Shown here one piece after another: positions 9,329 through 18,350 of a stretch of DNA of 40,997 nucleotides. This DNA is from JAWKTM01 sp041399085 (GTDB lineage: Bacteria > Planctomycetota > Planctomycetia > Pirellulales > Pirellulaceae). Both the position numbers and the translations under genes were made by a program. Numbering within the stretch: position 1 is the stretch's first letter; the number at the start of each line of letters is the position of its first letter. The DNA lies in contig JAWKTM010000066.1 in the NCBI GenBank assembly GCA_041399085.1, positions 1-40,997 of the forward strand, in the 5' to 3' direction. The notes under the pieces are model-generated. The model did no database searches, was not told the DNA's origin, and saw only the letters and a program-made list of their open reading frames with translations.

Positions 9329-10690
9329 ATGCTGTTCAGCCAAGACCTAATGAATACCACATTGCCATCGACTGGAATCGCCAATCGACCACTTAGTTCG
9401 CCAGCGCCCTTGCCAGGCCGCCATTCTGCGGACGATTCTCACGGCGTTCCAACCCATAAAAATCAGTTAGGCCAAACAATCCACGGCCAGCACGTCCGTG
9501 TATGTACTAGGTGCATCTACGATGAACGGGTAGACCAGATTGAATTCGATGCCAATGGCGTCTGCAACTATTGCCGCCAGGTCGATCGCTTGCGATTGCA
9601 ATATGGTACGGGTACGCCTAGTGGCGAGCAAAAGTTCAGTGCCATTCTGGACAACATTCGGCGAGCAGGATTCAAGAAACGCTACGATTGCGTGATCGGC
9701 GTCAGCGGGGGCACCGACTCTTCCTATATGGTCTACCTGGCGCGCAAGTGGGGCCTGCGTCCATTGGCGGTGCACTACGACAACACCTGGAACACAGCCA
9801 TCGCAACAGAGAATATTCGAAAGGTATTGAGCGCGCTGAATGTCGATCTGTACACGCACGTCGTTGACAATAAAGAATCGGACGACATCTTTCGGGCATT
9901 CTTTCTTTCTGGTGTCGCAGAGATTGAGGCTGCAACAGATTTGGCACTCGCCGAGGTAATGTATCGTGCGGCGTGGAGGCACGGAATTCGATATGTACTG
10001 GAGGGGCATTCGTTTACTACCGAAGGGATTACGCCGGTAGGCAGAAACTACTTCGATGGAAGGTACATTCAATCCATTCATAGACGTTTCGGGCGACGAC
10101 GCATGGTTTCGTATCCTTTAATGACGTTTAATCGATTCATGTGGTGGTCTTGCGCGGCTCGAATTCGTAAAGTTCGTCCATTCTGGTACATTTCGTATAC
10201 TAAAGAGGATGCTAGAACGTTTCTCGAGAACGAGTATGGCTGGAGATACTATGGTGGCCACCACTTAGAGAATCGAATGACGGCCTTCTATCACAGCGTC
10301 TACATGCCTCAGAAGTTTGGCGCCGACCTGCGGAACAATACGCTGTCCGCACTAGCGCGGGTGGGAAGCCTAACGCGAGAAGAAGCATGGGCGGCGTACA
10401 ATACCCCGCCACACATAGAAGAGGAGTTGGTTGCCTACTTTCGGAAGCGACTGGAGCTGACCGAACAGGAGTACCAGAGCATAATGTGTGCGCCTCCTCG
10501 TGGTTGGCATGAGTTCCCGACGTACAAGAAGAGATTCGAAAGACTTCGCCCGCTGTTTTCGATACTGGCTGAATCAAATCTTGTGCCAATGAGCTTCTAC
10601 CTCAAATACTGCTTTCCGATTAAGGGCGCTGCCGCCCGACATAACGAAAATGTGTCCCGTTCGTTACCCGAGATTCGTCGAGCAGCTTAA
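9329..10690 (+). CDS. wbpG: N-acetyl sugar amidotransferase (WbpG/WbuX/PseA family)
   Basis: A protein of up to 453 residues. It shows CTRCIYDERVDQIEF and a second CNYC pair (zinc-type Cys cluster), then the ATP-PP loop GVSGGTDSSYM, LAVHYDNTWN, the VDNKESDDIF and EGHSFTTEGI blocks, and YYGGHHLENRMTAFYHS. This is a full match in order to the family that works with HisH2 and HisF2 to turn an N-acetyl group of a nucleotide sugar into an acetamidino group, with ammonia from glutamine. The start is uncertain: ATG 9329 or ATG 9350, neither with a clear ribosome binding site; the conserved part begins near residue 55. hisH2 follows after 15 bases. Confidence 0.9.
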   Translation: MLFSQDLMNTTLPSTGIANRPLSSPAPLPGRHSADDSHGVPTHKNQLGQTIHGQHVRVCTRCIYDERVDQIEFDANGVCNYCRQVDRLRLQYGTGTPSGEQKFSAILDNIRRAGFKKRYDCVIGVSGGTDSSYMVYLARKWGLRPLAVHYDNTWNTAIATENIRKVLSALNVDLYTHVVDNKESDDIFRAFFLSGVAEIEAATDLALAEVMYRAAWRHGIRYVLEGHSFTTEGITPVGRNYFDGRYIQSIHRRFGRRRMVSYPLMTFNRFMWWSCAARIRKVRPFWYISYTKEDARTFLENEYGWRYYGGHHLENRMTAFYHSVYMPQKFGADLRNNTLSALARVGSLTREEAWAAYNTPPHIEEELVAYFRKRLELTEQEYQSIMCAPPRGWHEFPTYKKRFERLRPLFSILAESNLVPMSFYLKYCFPIKGAAARHNENVSRSLPEIRRAA

Positions 10691-10705
10691 TCGAAGGCTA
10701 CGCGC

Positions 10706-11299
10706 ATGTTGATTGGAATTGTAGATTATGGCATGGGAAATCTTGGATCCATGCTAAACATGTTCAAGCGAATCGGGAAAGAAGCCGCGACGGTATCATC
10801 CCCCGACGACATCCTCGCCGTACAGAAACTTGTATTACCCGGCGTCGGTTCTTTCGATGCGGCGATGGAACGCATAAACGCGATCCAGGGTCTTCGTGAC
10901 GCGTTGACCGAGCAAGCCCTTACACGAAAGATCCCAGTACTGGGAGTCTGCCTTGGAATGCAACTCTTGACGCGTAGCAGCGAAGAGGGCAGCCTACCTG
11001 GGTTAGCGTGGGTCCCAGCCACGACGGTACGCTTTCCCCGGCAGGCGGGCCTCAAGGTACCACATATGGGCTGGAACAACGCCGTGCCCCAGATGCCTAA
11101 CCAACTTACCGACATTGCTGACGTAGACTTACGCTTCTACTTCGTGCATTCGTATTACGTACGAACGGACTGTCCATCACACTCTCTAATGCGAACCCAC
11201 TACGGTGTTTCCTTCGACTCCGCGATTTGTCGCGACAATATTTATGGCGTGCAGTTCCATCCGGAGAAGAGCCACCGCTTCGGGATGCAGCGCTTCTAA
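10706..11299 (+). CDS. hisH: HisH-type glutamine amidotransferase, C-terminus frameshifted
   Basis: A class I glutaminase that releases ammonia from glutamine for its partners WbpG and HisF2. The triad is visible: Cys82 in GVCLGMQLL, and His and Glu in VQFHPEKS near the end. The frame stops at 11297-11299 after GMQRF. A shift of one base at about 11291-11293 would continue with LLKHFAEL and stop at 11317-11319, which is how HisH proteins normally finish, only 16 bases before hisF. So one base appears to be missing in or near CAGCGCTT. All catalytic residues precede the break, so the product may still work. The wbpG-hisH-hisF order points to sugar acetamidination, not histidine synthesis. Confidence 0.85.
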   Translation: MLIGIVDYGMGNLGSMLNMFKRIGKEAATVSSPDDILAVQKLVLPGVGSFDAAMERINAIQGLRDALTEQALTRKIPVLGVCLGMQLLTRSSEEGSLPGLAWVPATTVRFPRQAGLKVPHMGWNNAVPQMPNQLTDIADVDLRFYFVHSYYVRTDCPSHSLMRTHYGVSFDSAICRDNIYGVQFHPEKSHRFGMQRF

Positions 11300-11335
11300 A
11301 ACACTTCGCAGAGTTATGAGTTAGGGTAAACTAAC

Positions 11336-12097
11336 ATGCTCCGGACTCGCGTAATTCCAACCTTGTTGCTCCGAAAACAATGCCTTGTAAAAACGGAGCG
11401 ATTCAGCAAGTTTCGATACATCGGCGACCCCTGCAATACCGTCCGCATATTCAATGAACTCGAAGTGGACGAACTACTGTTTTTGGACATCCTCGCAACG
11501 CAGGAAGATCGAGGTCCAGATCTGCCTATCTTGCGGGATATTGCGGACGAATGTTTTATGCCTCTTGGGTATGGAGGCGGAATCCGTTCGCTCGATGACG
11601 CAAAACGGGTATTCGATATCGGCTTTGAGAAGGTGGCGATCAACTCAGCCGCACTCGCAAAGCCGGAGCTCATAGCAGATATCGCGGCGCGCTACGGCAG
11701 CCAAGCAATCATCGTGTCGATCGATGTGAGTAAGCGAATGCTGGGTGGGTATACAGTTAGGTCGATTAGTGGCAAACACGACACTCGTCGCGACCCGATT
11801 GCGTGGTCGATCGAGGCAGAGCGACAAGGGGCGGGGGAAATCCTGCTTACTTCCATCGACCGCGAAGGAACATGGAAGGGCTTTGATTTGGAACTAGTTC
11901 GGGCAGTCGCTGATTCTGTATCCATCCCAGTAATAGCTCATGGCGGTGCTGGGGCAGTTTCGCATGTGCACCAAGTTGTCGACGAGTCGCACGCATCCGC
12001 CGTAGCTTTGGGAAGTATGGTGGTGTTCCAAAGGCCAGGCATGGGGGTGTTGGTGAATTTTCCGGAAGAGCTTCGGCTTTGCCCTGTAACAGGATAG
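11336..12097 (+). CDS. hisF: HisF2-type protein for acetamidino sugar formation
   Basis: A 253-residue (beta/alpha)8 barrel of the HisF family. The N-terminus IPTLLLRKQCLVKT replaces the IPCLDVxDGRVVKG block of true HisF, so the cyclase catalytic Asp (Asp11 of HisF) is absent, whereas the Asp of the central strand (IIVSIDV) is kept. Phosphate-loop segments GYGGGIRS and IAHGGAGA are present. The variant N-terminus and GDPCNTVRIFNELEVDEL are typical of the HisF2 proteins encoded beside wbpG in O-antigen loci. It probably channels HisH ammonia to WbpG. Gene order and start (ATG 11336) are clear. Confidence 0.87.
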   Translation: MLRTRVIPTLLLRKQCLVKTERFSKFRYIGDPCNTVRIFNELEVDELLFLDILATQEDRGPDLPILRDIADECFMPLGYGGGIRSLDDAKRVFDIGFEKVAINSAALAKPELIADIAARYGSQAIIVSIDVSKRMLGGYTVRSISGKHDTRRDPIAWSIEAERQGAGEILLTSIDREGTWKGFDLELVRAVADSVSIPVIAHGGAGAVSHVHQVVDESHASAVALGSMVVFQRPGMGVLVNFPEELRLCPVTG

Positions 12098-12169
12098 CCA
12101 ACCGTTCCGTCTTACGACGCCGAAGTTGCGTTGCGAGCCTATTGAACGCACGGGAAAGAGTGTGACACC

Positions 12170-13345
12170 ATGAAGGTAGCCTGTATTGGAAACATGAACA
12201 ACAACATGTTTGCGTTAACGCGCTACTTGCGAGACGCTGGTATCGACGCACACCTCTTACTCTTCGCGAATGAGCTTGAGCATTTTCATCCTGCAAGTGA
12301 GGCAGTTGATTTGTCGTTTCGGCAATACTCCCATCAGCTCACCTGGGGGCATCGCTACGAGTTTTCGAGCACTCCCAAGAACCTTATACAGAATGATTTG
12401 CGCGACTATGACGTTCTTATCGGCTGCGGAACAAGTCCAGCATACATATTCAAGGCGGGACGACAACTGGACATTTTCGTACCATACGGGGGACTTGGTG
12501 TCTTACCCATTCCTGCGAGCGGTTCCGCCGAGGAAGATAGTGGGGCACCTACAATTCGTCCACGCGCGGCGACAGAATCCGAAGCGCGAACTATATTGTG
12601 ATGGATAAAGCCAATCGCATATACGAACGTCGCTACGATCAGCTGCAGCCCAAGGGAGAGCGTCTCGCGATTGCACCCCTAATGGTCTACCTCCCTTTGT
12701 ATTGTCCCGAGAGGATATCACTACTATATGACCGCACCCATTGGACTCACGAGTTCATGGCAATTCGCCAGACATTCGACCTAATCGTGTTCCATCGCCA
12801 GGCACTGTTGGATGAACGTGAGGAAGCCCGATTACCCAAAGGGAAACGACTACCTAATTCGCGGGTTCGCGGAATTTTCCAAGCAACATCGCTCGGTTCG
12901 CGCGGGGCTAGTCTTGTTCGAGTACGGAAAGGATGTAGATAAAAGTCGACAGCTGATTTCATCATTAGGCATTCAAGATAAGGTTAGATGGTTTCCGCCG
13001 AATGGGACGCAAGATTTAATGGTTGGACTAAGCCTGGCTGACTGGGGGACGGGAGGTTCGCGTATAACTGGACATCCTGTGGCACGATCCTCGAAACTCT
13101 GGCAATGGCTAAACCGCTTCTTCATTTTCGCGATGAGCACCCGCGTCAGGTTGAAAGTAGCGACCAGTACCCATTGGCAAACGCTCGAAGCCACGATGAA
13201 ATTGCTTCGCACCTAACGAATTACGTGACAGATCGGTCTTATTACGAGACCATGGGTGCGGCGGGGGAGACAATGGCTACAGCAGCACGGCGTTGCCGAT
13301 CCTGCAAGCCGAATAGTATCCGCTCTCAAAGCGTGCGCGTAGTTA
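12170..13345 (+). pseudogene. Glycosyltransferase, broken by about four frameshifts
   Basis: The reading starts at ATG 12170 (MKVACIGNMNNNMFALTRYL) and can be followed across three frames. The frame changes near 12488-12492 (in a run of five G, inside the expected PYGxDL motif), near 12583 (before IVMDKANRIYERRYD), near 12835 (before KGNDYLIRGFAEF) and near 13070 (before CGTILETLAMAKPLLHFRDE). The last segment ends with HLTNYVTDRSYYETMGAAG. The order of motifs (N-terminal Rossmann start, PYG motif, KGND, E-x-LAMxKP, MGxAG) is that of a GT-B glycosyltransferase of about 380 residues. Each segment is well conserved, so either decay is recent or the sequence has indel errors. The end point is approximate. 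Confidence 0.75.
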
Positions 13346-13388
13346 AAGGTCTCCCATCGGCAAACTGCACCATAGGTAACATGCATAA

Positions 13389-14900
13389 GTGGCGAGCTAT
13401 ATTAATGCGTTGCGCGGAGTTGTGCCCCAGTTAGCTGGGGACGCAATCCTGTACGGTGTCGCCGGTGCCTTTACGCGCGTCGCTGGATTGTTTACTATTC
13501 CGCTAGTTGCTAGGTCCTTGAGCGAGTCCGAGTTTGGCGCAGCAGACTCGCTGACCATGCTGGGCATTCTCATTGGGTTTGCCATGACACTTGGCCAGGA
13601 TAGCGCCCTGGCTCGGCTATATTACGACTGCAAGTGCGAAGACGAGCAGCGGCAATTGGTTAGTCAGTCCTTGATACTAGTCGGGATTGCCACGTGCCTA
13701 CTCACAGCAATTACCCTTGCAACATCTGGCTATCTGTCTTCCAAGTGGCTTAACTCCAACGGGTTCTCTAGCACGTTTCGTTGGATGGTTATGTCGTTGC
13801 CGTTCGCTGTTGCGCTGCAGTTCTTTCGCAACTTGCTCAAGTGGACGATGGCGAAATGGACGTTCAATGCCGTAGCCCTCATAACCGTATTTACAACTGC
13901 TTCGCTAACCGTGCTGCTGGTAGTGGGCGCTGGTATGCGAACCGAAGGCATTTTCGTCGCTCAGGCATGCGGTAGCGCTGTTGGGGCGACGATTGCATGC
14001 GTAGCATGTCGGCGATACCTTGCCTTGCCAACGGGATGGACCCACTTGCGGCCTCTTTGCAAGCTGGGATTATGTTACGTGGTGCTAGCTGTCGGCGTCG
14101 CCGCACTGCCTTCAATTGATCGATACATCGTCGGGCGTTACATCTCGGCGACAAGCTTGGGCCTCTATGGCGCGGGTGCAAAGTTTGTAGTCGTGATCAT
14201 GATTCCATGCCAAGCTTTTCAGATCGCCTGGGGACCGTATTGCTATTCTCGTTTCGCCCGCCAAGACGCATCAGAACTCTTCAATACCGTTCTTCGCTTT
14301 GCTACCGCGACATTCGCGCTGATCGCGGTAACATTTCTGTCCTTTCGCGAGGTTGCGATAACGCTGCTTCTCTCAAGTCGATACCTAGCGGCCGAGACTG
14401 TTGCGTTACCACTGTTGTTGGCGGCGATCGTGCGCTCCGTGGGTTGGATTACTGGAGTTGGCATCGATCTTGCCAAGCGGCCGATGCTTAGTGCAATCGA
14501 CATTGCGTGTTCGATTGCAGTCACAGCATTGCTTGCGTATCTACTCGTTGGTCGTTTTGGAATTTCAGGAGTTGCCTGGGCGGTCTTCGCCGGACAAATG
14601 GTTCGCACGGTCTGTGTGTCGATTATTGGTCAGATTGTCTGGCCACAGATTCGGTTTTGCGCTGGCGCGCCGGGGATTGCCATTGCGGGGACAGTTGTTG
14701 CTGGCCTTCTCTTACAAGTCGAGTGTGGCGGGACCGTAATGACGGTCGTCCAGCGGGCTCTAACATTGCTTGTCTTCCTGGTGTTTCTGTGGGCGTTTTC
14801 ACTGACTTCCGGGGACCGAGGCGCATTAAATCGCTATTCGCGCTCGCTGTATCGGCTTTGCTTCGCTCCGTTACGATTCGCTGGGCGTGGTGTTGCATAG
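13389..14900 (+). CDS. Wzx-type polysaccharide flippase (MATE/MOP superfamily)
   Basis: A 503-residue integral membrane protein with about 12-14 hydrophobic helices. The N-terminus (GDAILYGVAGAFTRVAGLFT) followed by IPLVARSLSESEFGAADSL is the usual opening of oligosaccharide-unit flippases, which move lipid-linked repeat units across the inner membrane. The central segment AALPSIDRYIVGRYISATSLG also fits the family. The start is GTG 13389; the first helix begins about 20 residues later. Unlike its neighbours the frame is intact over 1.5 kb. It makes the region a Wzx/Wzy-type locus. Confidence 0.88.
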   Translation: MASYINALRGVVPQLAGDAILYGVAGAFTRVAGLFTIPLVARSLSESEFGAADSLTMLGILIGFAMTLGQDSALARLYYDCKCEDEQRQLVSQSLILVGIATCLLTAITLATSGYLSSKWLNSNGFSSTFRWMVMSLPFAVALQFFRNLLKWTMAKWTFNAVALITVFTTASLTVLLVVGAGMRTEGIFVAQACGSAVGATIACVACRRYLALPTGWTHLRPLCKLGLCYVVLAVGVAALPSIDRYIVGRYISATSLGLYGAGAKFVVVIMIPCQAFQIAWGPYCYSRFARQDASELFNTVLRFATATFALIAVTFLSFREVAITLLLSSRYLAAETVALPLLLAAIVRSVGWITGVGIDLAKRPMLSAIDIACSIAVTALLAYLLVGRFGISGVAWAVFAGQMVRTVCVSIIGQIVWPQIRFCAGAPGIAIAGTVVAGLLLQVECGGTVMTVVQRALTLLVFLVFLWAFSLTSGDRGALNRYSRSLYRLCFAPLRFAGRGVA

Positions 14901-15009
14901 AATGCCGCGTTTTGATAGGAAGACAATCCAGAGAATATCGTGCTGGCATTGAGTTCAATGGATGCGCATCCATCACTGCGCCGGATTTCAAGTAGCAAGG
15001 AAGCTCAGA

Positions 15010-15966
15010 ATGGGTGATGTTCCGATGGTGCTTTACGTTATGGGAGCCGGGCGGAGCGGATCAACCGTGCTTGACATAGCGCTCAATTCGGACGAGCGAA
15101 TTGGAGGTTATGGAGAGCTGATCAACTTGACACGTAGTGTGGCCGAATGACGAGTACGGGTCGGATGGTATTCGCTGCTCGCAGTCTTTGGACGAGCGTT
15201 CGAACGAATGCCGCGGCTCTGTGGCGGCGATTGCCTGACAGAGTACCGGGCACTGCAAATGTCGTTTTGAGCGAATACGAAGCTTGCCGCTAGTAAGGTG
15301 GGTGCCACCCTGGTCGCAATCGAGATCTATCTAGATATGGTTTGCTCACCAGGAACATGTATTTGGCGTTGTCGCACGTGGGTGGCACGGACATTATTGT
15401 GGATTCCTGAAGAGTCCCGCAAGGGCTTATGCGGTTAGCAGGCCGACCGGACTACAACTGGTTATTAGTTCACCTTGTTCGGGATGTGAGGGGGTTATTT
15501 GGTCGCTCTCGAAGTCTTACGCCAAGGATGAACGCGATGGGGTACAGAATGAGATTCATGGCCGGGGTACTCTGCGTCGCTTGATTGGGCAGTGACCAAC
15601 TCATGTGCCGATTGGGTGCGACGACAGTTGCCTCGCGAATCCACAGTGGTACTGCGATACGAAGACGTTGTCTGTGATAGCGGAAATTCACTTGCGGAGG
15701 TATCGACTCTGATCAGACGAGACCTCTTACCTGTGGCGGAACGTATCGCACGGCGTGAAAAGATTGAGGTCGGGCAGACTGTTGCTGGAAACCGCGTTCG
15801 GATGTCGGGTTCTGTGCAATTTCGCTATGATGACGAGTGGACACGGCGTCTTTCACCTCGGTTGACAACGTCTTGCACATTGTGCTTACAAGCGGGCTTA
15901 TGCTGCGTTATGGTACAAGATGCAAGTCCGATCGGTCAATCACTCGATCTCAACGATACTGCTTAA
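15010..15966 (+). pseudogene. Sulfotransferase, heavily frameshifted
   Basis: From ATG 15010 the frame reads MVLYVMGAGRSGSTVLDIAL and then IGGYGELINLTR, the PAPS 5'-phosphosulfate loop of sulfotransferases, and stops at 15148-15150. Later segments in other frames are GGTDIIVDSS..KSPARAYA (15375-15435), LVHLVRDVRG followed in another frame by VIWSLSKSYA (15468-15522), the 3'-phosphate motif, and VVLRYEDVV with GNRVRMSGSVQFRYDDEW (15592-15966), the usual C-terminus. The parts come in the right order over a normal length of about 315 residues. Several frame changes and stops separate them. It would have transferred sulfate from PAPS to a sugar or lipid hydroxyl. Confidence 0.75.
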
Positions 15967-16263
15967 CGAGGACTCGCGGTCGACCAATATGTCACGAGTA
16001 GCATAAAGTTAGCCAAGTGCGGTGGCGGGCTGAATCTTGATTGAACCTTCCAGTAGCGTCCCAGCTTCGCATTAGCGGCTCCAGAGCTCAGCGTGGGTAG
16101 TCAGGTAGCGTAGCTTCTCACGCAACTTGCCATCGACGTCATGCAAGACCTGCGTGCAACCGCCTCCGGCGCCAGCGTCGCTAGCTCTGTAAGAGCTTTG
16201 TGCGAATAAGTAAACGTGGTGGCATATGTCCAGCATACTACCGACTGTCATTAAGCATTTCGT
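15967..16263. other. Non-coding gap
   Basis: About 300 bases between the broken sulfotransferase and the membrane protein. All frames are full of stops and I recognise no motif, RNA or mobile-element remnant. Confidence 0.4.
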
Positions 16264-17439
16264 ATGATTTCCAACTTAGGTGAACTGTTCATTCCGACCG
16301 CCGTCTTGATCGTGGTTGGCACCACAGTTGTGCCGTCACGTTTCTTTCTCCCTGGCGGTTATTGTTTGGCGTTTTAAAGCACTGCTCCTTCGTTACGTAC
16401 TTTTGGATTGTGGGGGAACCGTGGACACTGCAAGATGATTTACTGTACTACGAGGTTGGGTTGGACCTCTCTGCATCCGGCTATAGTCCCTGGCAACTCA
16501 TTTTCGATAACGACGCATCGAGACTGCTTGAGAGGCACGCCAATAGCCGCCATACGCTTTATTATGCCTTGGAATTCATTCGGCGCAGATGCTCTTTCGG
16601 TCCACACTATCATTCAGACGTATTTGCAAACCTCATTGCGAATTGCGTTACGGTATCGCTTGTGGGGTACGTCCTGCGCCTGAGCGGAGTCACGAAACAG
16701 TACTGTCAGTGTCTTGTGCTATTTCTGTGCCTCCATTGGGATTACGCATCGTGGATATCATTCGTGAACCTAAAAGAATCGCTCGTTGAGTTGCTTATCT
16801 GGATCGTGGTATCCGGAGCGGTTGGTTTGATGCGGAAGCGGTCTGTGGCGGCACTGGCGATGGTCGTAATTCCTTGCCTAACACTGATGAGCATAAGAGG
16901 ATATGTTCCTGTGCTTCTTTTCGGCGCATTTGTTGCTTGGCAATTCAGTTGCGGAAAACACCGTTATCGCACATGGATGCTGCTTGGCTCAATTATTGCC
17001 CTGATTGTTGCTGGCGGCGCAGTGTATCGTTACGGATCGCACATGGTAAACGTGCAAGGGCTGGCGACAGGAACTTTTCGTTTCTTTTTGACTCCAAAGC
17101 CATGGAATGTTGATGAGGAGTATTCATTCTTACTGCTTGCATCGAGCTTGCATTGGCTGGCAGTCGTTCCTGCAATCTATGGTGCGAGACTCATGTGGAA
17201 ATCTTCTCCAGAAGCTAGGCTAATTCTGCTCATGGCGGCGTTGTTCGTGGCGTTTTACGCCGTGTTCCCCTCACATCAGGGGCCGCGACACCGGGTGCAA
17301 ATCACTGCCTGCATAGCAATTGCTCAGTTTAACGGATTCTGGCATCTGGCAAGGCAAATTCGCTATGGCATGGTTACTCGAACGACTAATTCGAGGCATG
17401 CTTCTTGCGACCATTCTAGGCCTGGCGCTGCGCCGGTAG
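16264..17439 (+). pseudogene. Wzy-like polymerase/membrane protein with two frameshifts
   Basis: The long middle frame (16362-17370) encodes a multi-helix membrane protein with a soluble loop near its start (WTLQDDLLYYEVG) and the segment FVNLKESLVELLIWIVVSG, reminiscent of polysaccharide polymerases and EpsG-like proteins. Its apparent TTG start is poor. ATG 16264 in another frame encodes a hydrophobic helix (LFIPTAVLIVVGTTVV) that would be a natural N-terminus, joined by a shift near 16350-16362. At the 3' end a shift near 17365 gives AWLLERLIRGMLLATILGLA and a stop at 17437-17439, a typical closing helix. With both repaired the product would be about 390 residues. The polymerase role is inferred from topology and neighbours only. 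Confidence 0.55.
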
Positions 17440-18350
17440 CGGGCCTATAGGCTACTACTAGCATGAATTGCGATCGCACCCGGCCTGCGTGTCAATGAGG
17501 GTGTGTCTGGCGACCGACATTATCGTGCGGGTATTTACGTTGAGCTACCCGGCTTGCCGGTGCTTTATCATTTAACGACAGACGTTTCGGCCGATTTTGA
17601 ATATGGTATTCGCCTCGAGTTAGGGTCATGGGTCGGAATGATTCTGCCTCAGCACAGCCCCTCAGGGGCACTTTCCTCGGCCTGAAATCCACAGAGAGAC
17701 AACGGGATCGGACTCCGAGGACACTCGAGGGCCGGAATTAGTCTTGCGTAAAGATACTCTGGCGAAAAGCAGGGCAGCGGCTTGCGAGCCAGGGCGAAAT
17801 CAATAAGGAACTGGAAGCGATCGACAGATATTCCGAACTAAACTTTCATCCTGAAATGTGCTTACGAGGCGGCATCCGTCGTCTCGCCATCGTGCCTTCG
17901 CTAGTGCCATCTGCCATCCCGTTGCTGTCATTTCGGCCGCGGTCGTGTTTAGAATAGCCAGTTGGGTCTGTTCTCTGCTCAGCATTGGCATTGTGAAGCG
18001 GCTGCTATTGCTTTAGCGATCGATAAATGGTAGTAGATCTGCCCATCGAGATTGCGACAGGATATGGTCGATCATTTGTAGTTACGGCAGGCCGGGGCAG
18101 TAACGCCCCCCGTCGCTCGAAGCTGCCTTGAGTCTCGTTCTGCTTGACAGGTGTCGGTATCAGGCACCATTGGCCTTGCGTGCCAATGTGGAACTTGCTT
18201 TGTGCGGAATGATAGTCATTTCACGATTTCGCTGATTTCGAGGTGCGAGTCGGGGTGAATGCCGCTTGTCGCGGATGATTACGTTGCGGACGAAGATGCG
18301 TAAAAGGGTTGAGTATCTAGCACACCCTCATCAGTTGCGTGCGAGGTTCA
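17440..18350. other. Non-coding or fully degraded stretch with one REP-like palindrome
   Basis: About 900 bases without a supported gene. Short open frames on either strand show no motif. A palindrome GGTGTC-n7-GGCACC lies at 18150-18168 and resembles the short palindromes often scattered in planctomycete genomes, but no second clear copy or transposase was found. The stretch may hold a gene decayed beyond recognition. Confidence 0.4.

Noticed and set aside
10706..12097. HisH and HisF as histidine biosynthesis genes
   Set aside because: They sit between wbpG and glycosyltransferases, no other his gene is present, and HisF lacks the cyclase Asp.
18150..18168. REP-type palindrome suggesting a RAYT transposon remnant
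   Set aside because: One palindrome with a mismatch and no second clear copy or transposase nearby.
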